From positions 1 through 64,000 of the forward strand of contig DASYXS010000020.1 of the NCBI GenBank assembly GCA_035934535.1: a DNA stretch of 64,000 nucleotides, read 5' to 3'. Of the stretch, positions 1 through 8,004 are shown one piece after another. Numbering within the stretch: position 1 is the first letter of the stretch; every line of letters begins with the position of its first letter. Source of the DNA: DASSJF01 sp035934535. Its GTDB lineage: Bacteria; Sysuimicrobiota; Sysuimicrobiia; Sysuimicrobiales; Segetimicrobiaceae. The position numbers and the translations under genes were made by a program. A model generated the notes under the pieces. It saw only the letters and a program-made list of their open reading frames with translations, was not told the origin of the DNA and did no database searches.

Positions 1-398
1 ACGATCGCCTGATCCCAGGCGCCGCCCCGCGAGCGGGCGGCCACGATGCCGGCCGGAATGCCTGCGGCCACCACCACCAGGATCGCGAGGCTGGAGAGGC
101 GCAGCGTGAAGGGCACGCGCTCGAGGAGCAGCGACGTCACGCTCTGTCCCTGCCAGATCGAGGTGCCGAGGTTGCCGCGCAGCGCGCCGCCGACGAAGCG
201 TGCGAATTGCAGCCACAGCGGACCGTCGAGCCCGAGCGACCGCCGCATCGCGTCGATGTCGGCGGCCGTCGCCCCGGGCTGGACCATCAGCAGCACGGGA
301 TCGCCTTTGAGGCGCGAGACCACAAAAGCGAGCAGCGTGACGCCGAACAGCACGAAGACACAGCGGCCCAGCCGCCGCAGCACGTAGCGGCCGCTCAT
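1..398 (-). CDS. DppB/OppB-type ABC transporter permease, N-terminal part, runs off the window
   Basis: Inner-membrane channel subunit of a peptide/nickel/opine-type ABC importer. The 132 visible residues begin MSGRYVLRRLGRC, then a first membrane segment (about residues 13-28) and the family's periplasmic segment with GDP, SLGLDGP and the GNLGTS turn, then a second membrane helix. Full family length is about 310 residues, so roughly 60 percent lies beyond position 1. The ATG at 396-398 was chosen because it matches the family N-terminus (MxxYxLRRL). It lies 34 bases downstream of the binding-protein stop codon on the same strand, so it is the permease partner of that gene. The substrate cannot be read from sequence. 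Confidence 0.9.
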   Translation of the reverse strand, partial: MSGRYVLRRLGRCVFVLFGVTLLAFVVSRLKGDPVLLMVQPGATAADIDAMRRSLGLDGPLWLQFARFVGGALRGNLGTSIWQGQSVTSLLLERVPFTLRLSSLAILVVVAAGIPAGIVAARSRGGAWDQAI

Positions 399-432
399 TC
401 GGGCGGGTCTCCCCGCGCGAGGCTCGCGGCCG

Positions 433-2010
433 CTACGGCTTCAGGTCGTGCCAGGCAAAGATCATGCCGTCCTCGCGCGCCTTCCACGGCAGGCTCTTCT
501 TCACACCGAACTGCTGCGTCGGCGCGTACAGGTAGATCCACGGCGCGTCGTCGTGCAGCATCTGCGAGATCTGCCCCATCACGCGCTCGCGGACCTTCGG
601 GCTCAGCGCGTGGGCCTCGGTGGCAATGAGCTTATCGACCTGCGGGTTGCAGTACACGCCCCAGTTCCACCCGGCCGGATACACCGCGTCGCACGGGAAG
701 GTTGGGCTGAGGATGCCGTCGCCGTCCAGGCTGGGCGTCTTGATGTACAGGACCATCGACTCGGCGGTCGCCTCGGACCGCGGCGTGAACACGTTCTTCA
801 GGAACCCAGCCCACTCGAGCGTGCGCATCTCCATCTTGACGCCGACCCGGGCGAGGTCCCCCGCCACCGCCTCCGCCGCCTCCTTGGCCAGCGGCACCCC
901 GCCGATCGGCACGTCCGTGTGAAAGGTGAAGCCGTTCGGGTACCCGGCCTGCGCCAGCATCGTCTTGGCCTTCGCCGGATCGTACGGGTACGGCTTCACG
1001 GCGGAGTCGTAGCCGAAGATGCCGGGAAACAGCGGACTGCCCAGCACCGTCGCGCGGCCGGCCCAGATCGTCTTGACGATCGCGTCCTTGTTGACCGCGT
1101 AGTTGAGGGCCTGCCGGACCATCCGGTTGTTGAGCGGCGCGGCGAGCGGCTTCAGCCAGACGCCGACCGCCATCGGGTCGGTCTGCGACGAGATCGACGC
1201 GTTGGGGCTCGAGTCGATCCGCGCGCCGAGTTCGGGCGGAATCTCCGCCGCGATATCGACCTCGCCGGAGAGCAGCGCCGCCACGCGGGTCGCGGCGTCC
1301 GGGATGAATTTGAACGTCAGGTTCTTGACCGGCACCGGCCCGCCCCAGTACCCGTCGTTCGCGGTCATGACCACCTGGCTGCCCTTGTCCCAGCGCACGA
1401 ACTTGTAGGGCCCGGTCCCGACCGGCTTGAGCCCGAACTCGGTCGCGCCTGCGCGGTCGAAATACGCCTTCTCGCCGATAAAGCCGAGATCCGTGACCCG
1501 CGTCAGTGCCAGCGGATCGATCCCAACCGTCGTGATGCGAACGGTGTAGTCGTCGACGACGTCGACGCGGGCGAGTTTGACGCTCGCGGCGGCCTGGGAG
1601 ATCTTCGGATCCTTCGCCCGGTCCAGCGAGAACTTGACGTCCGCGGCGGTCAGCGGGCCGCCGTCGTGGAACTTGACGCCCTTGCGGATGTGAAAGATCC
1701 AGGCCGTGTCGCCGTGCTTCTCCCAGCCGGCGGCGAGCAGCGGTACGATCTGCTGGGTCTTCGGATCGCGGGTCGCCAGCGTCTCGTAGATGTTCCCGTA
1801 GAGCCGCCGGTGGTTCGTGACGACGCGGAGCGTGCCGTCCAGCGTCTGCAGGTCGCCGATGTCGGCGACAACGAGCGACTGGGGTAGCGCCGCGCCGGCG
1901 GCGAGCGCGGCGGGCGGCCGCGGCATCGTGCTCTGCGGCACCCCCCACAGCAACGTGACCAGAACGAGCGCGACGCCGAACACCACCGACACCCACGAAC
2001 GTGTACGCAT
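433..2010 (-). CDS. ABC transporter substrate-binding protein, family 5 (peptide/nickel/opine type)
   Basis: Extracytoplasmic binding protein (about 525 residues, normal for SBP family 5) that delivers peptides, opines, sugars or metal chelates to the permease encoded next to it. The start at 2010 gives a signal peptide (MRTRSW, hydrophobic core, AALAAG cleavage-like region) and has a GAGGTGA ribosome-binding site 6 bases upstream; the longer open frame to 2118 is rejected. Family features seen are the GLGW-like HIRKGVKFHDGGPLTAADV segment, the VGTGPYKFVRWD segment and the NYAVNKDAIV segment. It lies 5 bases after the racemase-family gene, so it is probably cotranscribed with the catabolic genes upstream, suggesting a sugar acid or related ligand (inference). 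Confidence 0.93.
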   Translation of the reverse strand: MRTRSWVSVVFGVALVLVTLLWGVPQSTMPRPPAALAAGAALPQSLVVADIGDLQTLDGTLRVVTNHRRLYGNIYETLATRDPKTQQIVPLLAAGWEKHGDTAWIFHIRKGVKFHDGGPLTAADVKFSLDRAKDPKISQAAASVKLARVDVVDDYTVRITTVGIDPLALTRVTDLGFIGEKAYFDRAGATEFGLKPVGTGPYKFVRWDKGSQVVMTANDGYWGGPVPVKNLTFKFIPDAATRVAALLSGEVDIAAEIPPELGARIDSSPNASISSQTDPMAVGVWLKPLAAPLNNRMVRQALNYAVNKDAIVKTIWAGRATVLGSPLFPGIFGYDSAVKPYPYDPAKAKTMLAQAGYPNGFTFHTDVPIGGVPLAKEAAEAVAGDLARVGVKMEMRTLEWAGFLKNVFTPRSEATAESMVLYIKTPSLDGDGILSPTFPCDAVYPAGWNWGVYCNPQVDKLIATEAHALSPKVRERVMGQISQMLHDDAPWIYLYAPTQQFGVKKSLPWKAREDGMIFAWHDLKP

Positions 2011-2015
2011 GCCGC

Positions 2016-2720
2016 TCACCTCGCGATGGTCTGCGCTTCCGCGCGAATCCGCCGGCTGGACGGGTACGGATAGGTCAATTTCGAGTGCGAGAGGCCGGCG
2101 CCGGCCAGAAGCTCGCACATCTTAAGGCCGACGCGCAGCGGGTTGATGCAGGGCACGCCGGCGTCCCCGGACAGCCGGTCGGCGTAGAACGACATACTGC
2201 CGCACCCGAGGACGAGCGCCTCGGCGCCCTGCTCCCGCACCATCCGGCGCGCCACGTCCACCAGCGCCGGGTAGTGCGCGTCGGGATCGTGCCGGATATC
2301 GAGGACGGGACAGCCGATGTCCGTCACCCCGGCCAAACGGCGATCGACCTGGTAGCGCTCCGCGAGCCGGTACAGCATCGGCCGGATCTCCGGTGTCGCG
2401 GTGATGATGCCAAACCGGTCGGCCAGCATCGCCGCGATGTGCAGCGACGCTTCCGCCGGACCGACCACGGGGATCCTCACCAGCTCCCGCACCCCGTCCA
2501 GTCCCGGATCTCCAAAGCAGCCGATCAACGCGGCGTCGAAGCCGTCCCGCTCGATCTGCTCGACGGTCCCGAGCAGCCGCGGGATGTACAGGTATTCGTC
2601 GTACGACGACTCGATGGCGCCGTTGAAGTTCGCGCTGCGGGTCTCGACGGAGACGCCGGGACTCGCCCACTCCTGTAGAATCGAGTTCCGGCCCTCGGGA
2701 CCGATATACGCGATACGCAT
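2016..2720 (-). CDS. Asp/Glu/hydantoin racemase family protein
   Basis: Cytoplasmic racemase-fold protein of 234 residues, normal for the HyuE/aspartate racemase family. These enzymes use two cysteines as acid/base pair to invert a carbon next to a carboxylate or in a hydantoin ring. Both expected cysteines are present: Cys68 in IGCFGDPGLD and Cys173 in LGCGSMS. The substrate-loop element VGPAEAS (about 87-93) is also typical. It lies between Gfo/Idh/MocA oxidoreductases and an ABC binding protein in a same-strand cluster, fitting stereochemical processing of an imported acid. The substrate is unknown. A maleate isomerase-like activity is possible in this superfamily. Confidence 0.85.
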   Translation of the reverse strand: MRIAYIGPEGRNSILQEWASPGVSVETRSANFNGAIESSYDEYLYIPRLLGTVEQIERDGFDAALIGCFGDPGLDGVRELVRIPVVGPAEASLHIAAMLADRFGIITATPEIRPMLYRLAERYQVDRRLAGVTDIGCPVLDIRHDPDAHYPALVDVARRMVREQGAEALVLGCGSMSFYADRLSGDAGVPCINPLRVGLKMCELLAGAGLSHSKLTYPYPSSRRIRAEAQTIAR

Positions 2721-2777
2721 CGATTCTCCACCCCTCCGGACGCTACATCCGCGCGGCCGGGCGCTGGGCCTACGGCG

Positions 2778-3758
2778 TCAGCCACTACGCGCGGCGCCGC
2801 GGATCGCTTCCATCAGATCGACCATCCGCCGCACGTCGGTGACGCCTTCGGCGATGGGCGCGCCGCCGTTGGTCGCGGCGGCCAAGGCGTCCAGCATAGA
2901 GATCACGGGCGCGTCCAGCCACGGACGCAGCGCGGTGCCGGCGCCGTGGACGCTCACGGCCGTCGCGCCGGGCTCCAGCCGAACAGCCTGACGGCCGCCG
3001 ATCACTTCGATCTCCACCTCGCCGTCCGCGGCCGCCGGGATCGAGGGCGGCAGGCAGCGGGCGGCCTCGATCGTCGCCACGAGGTCGTTGTCGAACCGGA
3101 CGATGCAGACCGCCGCGTCCGGCGCCCCGCCCCCGAACAGCGTTTCCACGTATGCGTGCACCCGCGACGGTTGCGTCCCGGTGGCGGCGACGATGAAATC
3201 GAGTAGATCCCAGCCGGCCTCCTCGAGCACCGGCCGCTGGGCCGAGGACAACCGGTCACCGTTGCCCCCCGCCGGCAGCCTCACGGACGCGAACAGTGAA
3301 TGGAGCGGCCCGAGCTCACCGTCCCGGATCAGCCGCAGCGCCTCCCGCCCGGCGGGCGAGTGTCGGATCGTGCCGCCGACCAGCAGGGCGCCGCGCCCAC
3401 CCGCTGCGGCGCCGGCCAGACGGTTCACCTCTTCCGGCCGGGTGGCCGCCGGCACGGCGCAGAAGACCGTCTTCCCCGCGCCGAGCGCCGCTTCGGCCGC
3501 GACGGAGGCGCCCGCGGTCTCGCTCAGCACAAGCACGGCCTGCAGATCCGGGTCCCGCGCGAGGGCCTCCCAGTCGCGGGCAAACGGCGCTTCGATGCGG
3601 GTCGCCAGCTCCCGGATCACGGAGAGATCTCCGGCACCCGGGCTCGCCGCCCAGCGCGCGACGCGGACGTCGCCGAGAGGCGCCTGATGGTCCGCGAGGG
3701 CCGCGGCGTGGCGGCCTGCGCCGACGATGCCGATCGCGAGCGGCGCCCCGGCCGTCAC
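2778..3758 (-). CDS. Gfo/Idh/MocA-family protein lacking the catalytic EKP lysine
   Basis: Rossmann-fold protein (326 residues) with the dinucleotide-binding loop GIVGAGRHA at residues 10-18 and a C-terminal Gfo/Idh/MocA alpha/beta domain. In the family the EKP motif supplies a catalytic lysine; here the corresponding stretch (residues 100-103) reads CAVP, so the Glu and Lys are both missing. The protein may therefore be a non-catalytic paralogue, perhaps a partner or regulator of the next enzyme. Its ATG overlaps the stop of the canonical paralogue (3755-4816) by four bases, implying translational coupling. The 57-base gap to the racemase gene keeps it in the same apparent operon. Confidence 0.85.
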   Translation of the reverse strand: MTAGAPLAIGIVGAGRHAAALADHQAPLGDVRVARWAASPGAGDLSVIRELATRIEAPFARDWEALARDPDLQAVLVLSETAGASVAAEAALGAGKTVFCAVPAATRPEEVNRLAGAAAGGRGALLVGGTIRHSPAGREALRLIRDGELGPLHSLFASVRLPAGGNGDRLSSAQRPVLEEAGWDLLDFIVAATGTQPSRVHAYVETLFGGGAPDAAVCIVRFDNDLVATIEAARCLPPSIPAAADGEVEIEVIGGRQAVRLEPGATAVSVHGAGTALRPWLDAPVISMLDALAAATNGGAPIAEGVTDVRRMVDLMEAIRGAARSG

Positions 3759-4816
3759 GCCCGCGCCTCCGATGCCGCGGTGTCCGCGAGGGAGACCACG
3801 CGGCCCGTGCGCGCGGACTCCACGGCGGCGAGCGCCAGCCGGAGCGCGGCCCGCGCCTCGTCCGGCGACATCGGCAGCGGGCGCCCCGCGCGGACCGCGT
3901 CGATGAACGCCGCGTGCTCGCGCGTGTACGCCGTCTGATTATGCAGCAGAATGTGGCCGCTCTCGGGATAGTCCGCGCCGCCGTCCCGGAACCGGGTTAG
4001 GCTGATCAGCTCGTGATCCCGGGCCCGGATGGCGCCGCGAAGGCCGTAGGCCTCGAACTGGTGGAACGCCGGATAGCCCGCGGGCAGGCAGTTGCTCACC
4101 TCGCTCGAGCCGACCGACCCGTTGGCGAATTTGACCGCCCACGTGACGAAATCCGGCACGCCGCGGTTTCCCTCGATTGTGATCTTGTGTTCGGCAAAAA
4201 CGCTGACCGGCTCCGCGCCGGCGAACCAGCGCAGCAAGTCGGCCTCGTGGATGCCGTTCGTCAGCGCGGCCCCGACCGATACGGCCGGGTCACCGGTCCA
4301 GTGGGACCCGGTGTAGTATCCCGGCTCGCCCGCGCGCGCCCCCGCACGCCGCTCGTTCTCCCGGACGAGCCGGACGGCGCCGATCTGGCCGCGATCGATC
4401 GCGCGCCGGATCTCCATGTACCGGCGGGTGAACCGGCGGCTGTGGCCGATCATCAGGTGGACGCCGGCCGCGCGGCACGCGTCGATCATGGCGTCGGCGT
4501 CCTCGAGCGACGGCGCCATCGGTTTCTCGCACAGGACGTGCTTCCCGGCCGCCGCGGCGGCGACGGTCCACTCCCGGTGCGCAGCCTCGGGGGTCGTAAT
4601 CACGACCACCTCGACGTCGTCCCGATCGACGACCTGCCGGCCGTCGGCGTAGGCGTCCGCACCCCACGGCGCCGCGGCGGCCTGCGCCATTTCCAGACGT
4701 AGGTCGGCCGCGGCAACGAGTACGACGCGGTCGCGCAGCGCCCGCATCGCGGGCAAATGGGCGCCCCGCGCGATGCTGCCGCACCCGATCAGACCGATTT
4801 TCACAGGCGTCGCCAC
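3755..4816 (-). CDS. Gfo/Idh/MocA family NAD(P)-dependent oxidoreductase
   Basis: Cytoplasmic sugar or cyclitol dehydrogenase-type enzyme, 353 residues. The N-terminal Rossmann domain has GLIGCGSIARGAH (residues 8-20) and the catalytic CEKP motif with Lys98. The C-terminal domain carries the family-typical HSRRFTRRYMEIRRAI segment and a GHILLHNQ region. It presumably oxidises or reduces a hydroxyl of the compound handled by the neighbouring enolase-superfamily dehydratase and racemase. It is coupled to the degenerate paralogue downstream by a four-base ATGA overlap. The specific substrate cannot be assigned. Confidence 0.9.
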   Translation of the reverse strand: MATPVKIGLIGCGSIARGAHLPAMRALRDRVVLVAAADLRLEMAQAAAAPWGADAYADGRQVVDRDDVEVVVITTPEAAHREWTVAAAAAGKHVLCEKPMAPSLEDADAMIDACRAAGVHLMIGHSRRFTRRYMEIRRAIDRGQIGAVRLVRENERRAGARAGEPGYYTGSHWTGDPAVSVGAALTNGIHEADLLRWFAGAEPVSVFAEHKITIEGNRGVPDFVTWAVKFANGSVGSSEVSNCLPAGYPAFHQFEAYGLRGAIRARDHELISLTRFRDGGADYPESGHILLHNQTAYTREHAAFIDAVRAGRPLPMSPDEARAALRLALAAVESARTGRVVSLADTAASEARA

Positions 4817-4890
4817 GTCGTGCCTCCGCAGGAAAATGAGTCGGGCACACGCTCTTCGCGGTCAGTGCGCCGCGCCACCTTCTGCCGCCC

Positions 4891-6048
4891 TCAGGACACG
4901 GACTTGGCCTGACGGCGCTGCCAGTCTTCCGCGAAGAGGTTGAAGTGCTGGCGGCGGTAGGGATGCGCGAGCACCACGTCCTCGTTGAACGTCACGCCGA
5001 GCCCGGGGCCCTCCGGCAGTGCGAAATGGCCGTCGGTCACGGGCGGCAGGCCCGACGCCGTCCCGGCCACGTACGGCTCGTCGAAGTCGTTGAAATACTC
5101 TTGGATCTTGAGGTTCGGGACGCATGCCGCGAGATGCAGCGCGGCGGCGGTACTCACCGACGCGCCGACGTTGTGCGGGGCCACCAAGTGCCCGTGGGTC
5201 TCCGCCATCGCCGCGATCTTTTTGGTCTCGAGCAGCCCGCCGCAGTGCGAGAGGTCCGGCTGCGCCACGTCCACCGCGCCGAGCGCGAAGAGATCGCGGA
5301 ACGCCGCGCGGGTGTGCAGCCGCTCGCCCGTCGCGATGGGCAGCGTCGTATGCGCCGCCACCCTGGCCAGCGCCGCCGGTTGATCCGGCGGCACCGGCTC
5401 TTCGATCCACCCCGGCGCGGCGCGTTCGAGATCGCGGGCCATCGCGATCGCCTGGGCGGCGGTAAACCGGCCGTGCATCTCCACGAACAGGTCGACCTCC
5501 GGCCCGACGGCGTCGCGCACCGCTTCGACGAGCCCGACCGACCGCCGGTGCTCTTCGCGCGTGAGCTCGCCGGCGCCCGCGCCGAACGGATCGAACTTCA
5601 TCGCCCGGTACCCGCGCGCCACGACCCGGCGCGCCGCCTGCGCAAACTGCTCGGGAGTGCGGGCGACCTGGTACCAGCCGTTCGCGTAGGCTTTGATGCG
5701 GTCGCGGCAGCGTCCGCCGAGCAGACGGTAGACGGGCTGGCCGACCGCCTTGCCGATGATGTCCCAGCACGCCATCTCGACGATCGCGATCGCCGTCATC
5801 TCGGTCGCGCCCGGCACCTCGTAGTCGTCGCGGGTGATCCGGAGCAGCAGATCCTCGATGTTGAACGGATCGCTGCCGAGCACGTAGCGGTGCGTGATGG
5901 CCTCGAGGTACGCGGCGACCGCCTCTTCGCGGTTCACCGGCCGCGCTTCGCCGATGCCGTCGAGCCCGTCGTCCGTGCGCACGCGCGCGAAGACAAAATT
6001 CCGCCAGGCCGACCCCATGACGTATACCTTGACGTCGCTGATCCTCAC
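4891..6048 (-). CDS. Enolase-superfamily sugar-acid dehydratase (mandelate racemase/MLE family, galactonate dehydratase-like)
   Basis: Cytoplasmic Mg-dependent enzyme (385 residues) that abstracts the proton alpha to a carboxylate; relatives of this subgroup dehydrate sugar acids such as galactonate. Motifs seen are Lys151-Phe-Asp153 (KxD base region), EMHGR with Glu190 and His192 at the first metal-ligand site (the D-x-H arrangement of galactonate dehydratases, with Glu for Asp), WIEEP with Glu216, GERLHTR with Glu242, DLSHCGG, and the later APHNV histidine. The start MRISDVKVYV is typical. It is the first gene of the minus-strand catabolic cluster, with a 75-base gap to the next. Exact sugar acid is not decidable by eye. 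Confidence 0.87.
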   Translation of the reverse strand: MRISDVKVYVMGSAWRNFVFARVRTDDGLDGIGEARPVNREEAVAAYLEAITHRYVLGSDPFNIEDLLLRITRDDYEVPGATEMTAIAIVEMACWDIIGKAVGQPVYRLLGGRCRDRIKAYANGWYQVARTPEQFAQAARRVVARGYRAMKFDPFGAGAGELTREEHRRSVGLVEAVRDAVGPEVDLFVEMHGRFTAAQAIAMARDLERAAPGWIEEPVPPDQPAALARVAAHTTLPIATGERLHTRAAFRDLFALGAVDVAQPDLSHCGGLLETKKIAAMAETHGHLVAPHNVGASVSTAAALHLAACVPNLKIQEYFNDFDEPYVAGTASGLPPVTDGHFALPEGPGLGVTFNEDVVLAHPYRRQHFNLFAEDWQRRQAKSVS

Positions 6049-6155
6049 GGAATCCCCCCGGGGAAGAAGTTGTCGCGGTCGCCGGCCTTTATCGAAACTT
6101 TACATGCCGGGCGTACATTCTGACCCGTACAGATCGGGACAATGGAGGGTGGGTC

Positions 6156-6581
6156 ATGCGGATGAACCGGTTGTGGGTGCTGGGGGCAATCGTCGTCGCC
6201 CTGTTGGCGTTCGGGAGCCGGCCGTCGCCGGCGGCTACGATGGGACCGGGCGACGAAATCAAGACCGCGATCACGCACGCGGGATTCGCCGAGAAGTACG
6301 ACTCGATGAAAGACGTGTCGATGCATCTTCACCACGTCATCAACTGTCTCGTCGGACCGGCCGACCCGATGTTCGACAACATGGCCGGAAATCCGTGCCA
6401 GGGCCAGGGCAAGGGCATCATGCCGGACATCAAGGCCTCCATGGGCGCGGATCAAGAGTACCAGGTGGCGTGGTGGCTTGCGCATTTGGCCGATCAGGCG
6501 ATCAAGATGGGGAATCTCGCGCAGGCCAAGGCCGCGGCGCACATCATCGGCGTTCAACTCACGGCGATGTCGAAGATGTAG
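6156..6581 (+). CDS. Small secreted protein of unknown function with paired-His and Cys motifs
   Basis: No family recognised with certainty. The 141-residue product starts MRMNRLWVLGAIVVALLAFG and has a signal peptide ending near PSPAAT, so the mature ~113-residue protein is extracytoplasmic. The mature part is helical in composition and contains a MHLHHVINCLVG cluster and, about 20 residues later, NPCQGQGKG. These could form a disulphide or a metal or haem site (inference). The start is supported by GGAGGGTGG just upstream. It is divergent from the dehydratase gene (107-base gap) and followed by a flavin-binding protein gene. Confidence 0.75.
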   Translation: MRMNRLWVLGAIVVALLAFGSRPSPAATMGPGDEIKTAITHAGFAEKYDSMKDVSMHLHHVINCLVGPADPMFDNMAGNPCQGQGKGIMPDIKASMGADQEYQVAWWLAHLADQAIKMGNLAQAKAAAHIIGVQLTAMSKM

Positions 6582-6645
6582 ATTCCGCCCGGCGCGCAAT
6601 CGCGGCATAATAGGCACGGGGCCGTCCTCCCCGGCGGTCCGGTGT

Positions 6646-6673
6646 CCGCGGCGCCGGCCGGCCGGCGCCGCGG
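6646..6673. repeat. 28-bp perfect G/C-only palindrome immediately before a Shine-Dalgarno
   Basis: The 28 bases are an exact inverted repeat with no mismatch and contain only G and C; the centre is GGCCGGCC. In RNA this folds into a stem of at least 11-12 pairs. It ends one base before the GGAGGAGGTGA ribosome-binding site of the PPOX-fold gene and begins 65 bases after the preceding stop codon. No T-run follows, so it is not a classical terminator for the upstream gene. It could be an attenuating or protective hairpin, or an operator. Confidence 0.7.
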
Positions 6674-6689
6674 GAGGAGGTGAGCCGCC

Positions 6690-7100
6690 GTGCGGCTGCG
6701 CAGAGATCTCGCCAAGGTCGTCGCCATGGAACGCGTGTCCCGGGTCGCCACCGTGGGACGCGACGGGCGGCCCCACGTCGTGCCGGTCTGCCACGTCGCC
6801 GACGACGGACGTCTCTACTTCGCCACCGGCCGCGACAGCCTGAAGGTCCGGCACCTCCGGGCGAATCCCAATCTCGCCGTCATCGTGGACGTGTACGCGG
6901 AAGACTGGAGCGTCCTCAGGGGCGTGATGATTCAAGGTTCGGCGGCGCTCATCGAGGGCGGGCCGCGGTTCCGGAAACTGCGCGAGCTGCTCTACCGCAA
7001 GTACCCGCAGTATCCTAAAGAATCCGCGATCGGCGAGCGCGACTCGGTCATGATCGAGGTCACGCCCCGCCGCGTTACGTCCTGGGGCTTCGAAAAGTAA
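6690..7100 (+). CDS. PPOX-class (pyridoxamine 5'-phosphate oxidase-like) flavin/F420-binding protein
   Basis: Small split-barrel protein (136 residues) of the pyridoxamine-phosphate oxidase superfamily, which binds FMN or deazaflavin F420. Seen are an RVATVGRDGRPHVVPVCHV strand pair (about 18-36), the LYFATGRDSLKVRHLRANPNLAV region (about 43-65) that contacts the cofactor phosphate, and a closing WGFEK C-terminus. GTG start at 6690 has a very strong GGAGGAGGTGA site 6 bases upstream and is preferred over the internal ATG. It is a stand-alone gene, 7 bases from the end of a convergent permease gene. The oxidised substrate is unknown. Confidence 0.85.
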   Translation: MRLRRDLAKVVAMERVSRVATVGRDGRPHVVPVCHVADDGRLYFATGRDSLKVRHLRANPNLAVIVDVYAEDWSVLRGVMIQGSAALIEGGPRFRKLRELLYRKYPQYPKESAIGERDSVMIEVTPRRVTSWGFEK

Positions 7101-7107
7101 TCCGGGC

Positions 7108-8004
7108 TCAGAGCGTCTTCATCCGCGGGTCGAGGGCGTCGCGCAGACCGTCGCCGAATAGGTTGAACGCCATCACCGCCGCAAAGATCGCGAGCCCCGG
7201 GAACGTGCCCATGTACCAGGCCGTCAGGACGTAGGTCTGCGCCTCGCCGAGCATCGTGCCCCACTCCGGCGTCGGCGGGGTGACGCCGATGCCTAGAAAC
7301 CCGAGGCCCGCCGCGGTGAGCAGGGCGACGCCCAGCTGCAGGGACGACTGCACGATGATCGGGGCCGCGGTGTTGGGCAGCACGTGGCGCAGCATGATGC
7401 GGGCGTCCGACAGGCCGATCGCCCGCGCCGACTCCACATACGCCAGTTCACGCACGGAGAGCGTCACGCCGCGGACCAGACGGACGTACACCGGCACCGA
7501 CGCGATGCCGACGCTCAGGATCACGTTGCGCGGACCGACGCCGAGCAGGCTGATCAGCGTGAGGGCCAGCAGAACCCCTGGAAACGAGAGCATGATGTCG
7601 AACCCGCGCTGGATCAGGGCGTCCGTGCGGCCGCGGTAGAATCCCGACGCGACGCCGAGCGGAACGCCGATCGCCGCGCCGACGCCGACCGCGAGCACAC
7701 CGATCAGCAGCGAGATGCGGCCGCCGTAGACGATCCGCGCCAGGATGTCGCGCCCCAGCTGGTCGGTGCCGAACGGATGGGCCGGACTCGGCGGCTGCAG
7801 CACGGCGTTGAAGTCGGCGGTTTCGGCGCCGTAGGGCACGAGCGCCCCCGCGAACACCGCCGCGAGGCCCATGACGGCCAGGACGACGAAGCCGGCCACG
7901 GCGGCGCGGTTGCGCGCGAGCCGTCCCAGCACCGCCAGCGGATGGCGGAACGCGCGCTCGCCGGCCCGGCTAACCGAAGCGGATACGGGGATCGATGTAG
8001 CCAT
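7108..8004 (-). CDS. DppC/OppC-type ABC transporter permease
   Basis: Inner-membrane permease of a peptide/nickel-type ABC importer, 298 residues. A cytoplasmic N-terminus is followed by a first helix (about 35-57), the family segment HPFGTDQLGRDILARIVYGGRISL (about 77-100) and the EAA cytoplasmic loop YVESARAIGLSDARIMLRHVLPNT, which docks on the ATPase. It ends in helices with GFLGIGVTPPTPEWG. Its start overlaps the end of the companion DppB gene by 35 bases. No ATPase gene follows, so this transporter must borrow ATPase subunits encoded elsewhere, possibly those at 31-33 kb (inference). Confidence 0.93.
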   Translation of the reverse strand: MATSIPVSASVSRAGERAFRHPLAVLGRLARNRAAVAGFVVLAVMGLAAVFAGALVPYGAETADFNAVLQPPSPAHPFGTDQLGRDILARIVYGGRISLLIGVLAVGVGAAIGVPLGVASGFYRGRTDALIQRGFDIMLSFPGVLLALTLISLLGVGPRNVILSVGIASVPVYVRLVRGVTLSVRELAYVESARAIGLSDARIMLRHVLPNTAAPIIVQSSLQLGVALLTAAGLGFLGIGVTPPTPEWGTMLGEAQTYVLTAWYMGTFPGLAIFAAVMAFNLFGDGLRDALDPRMKTL

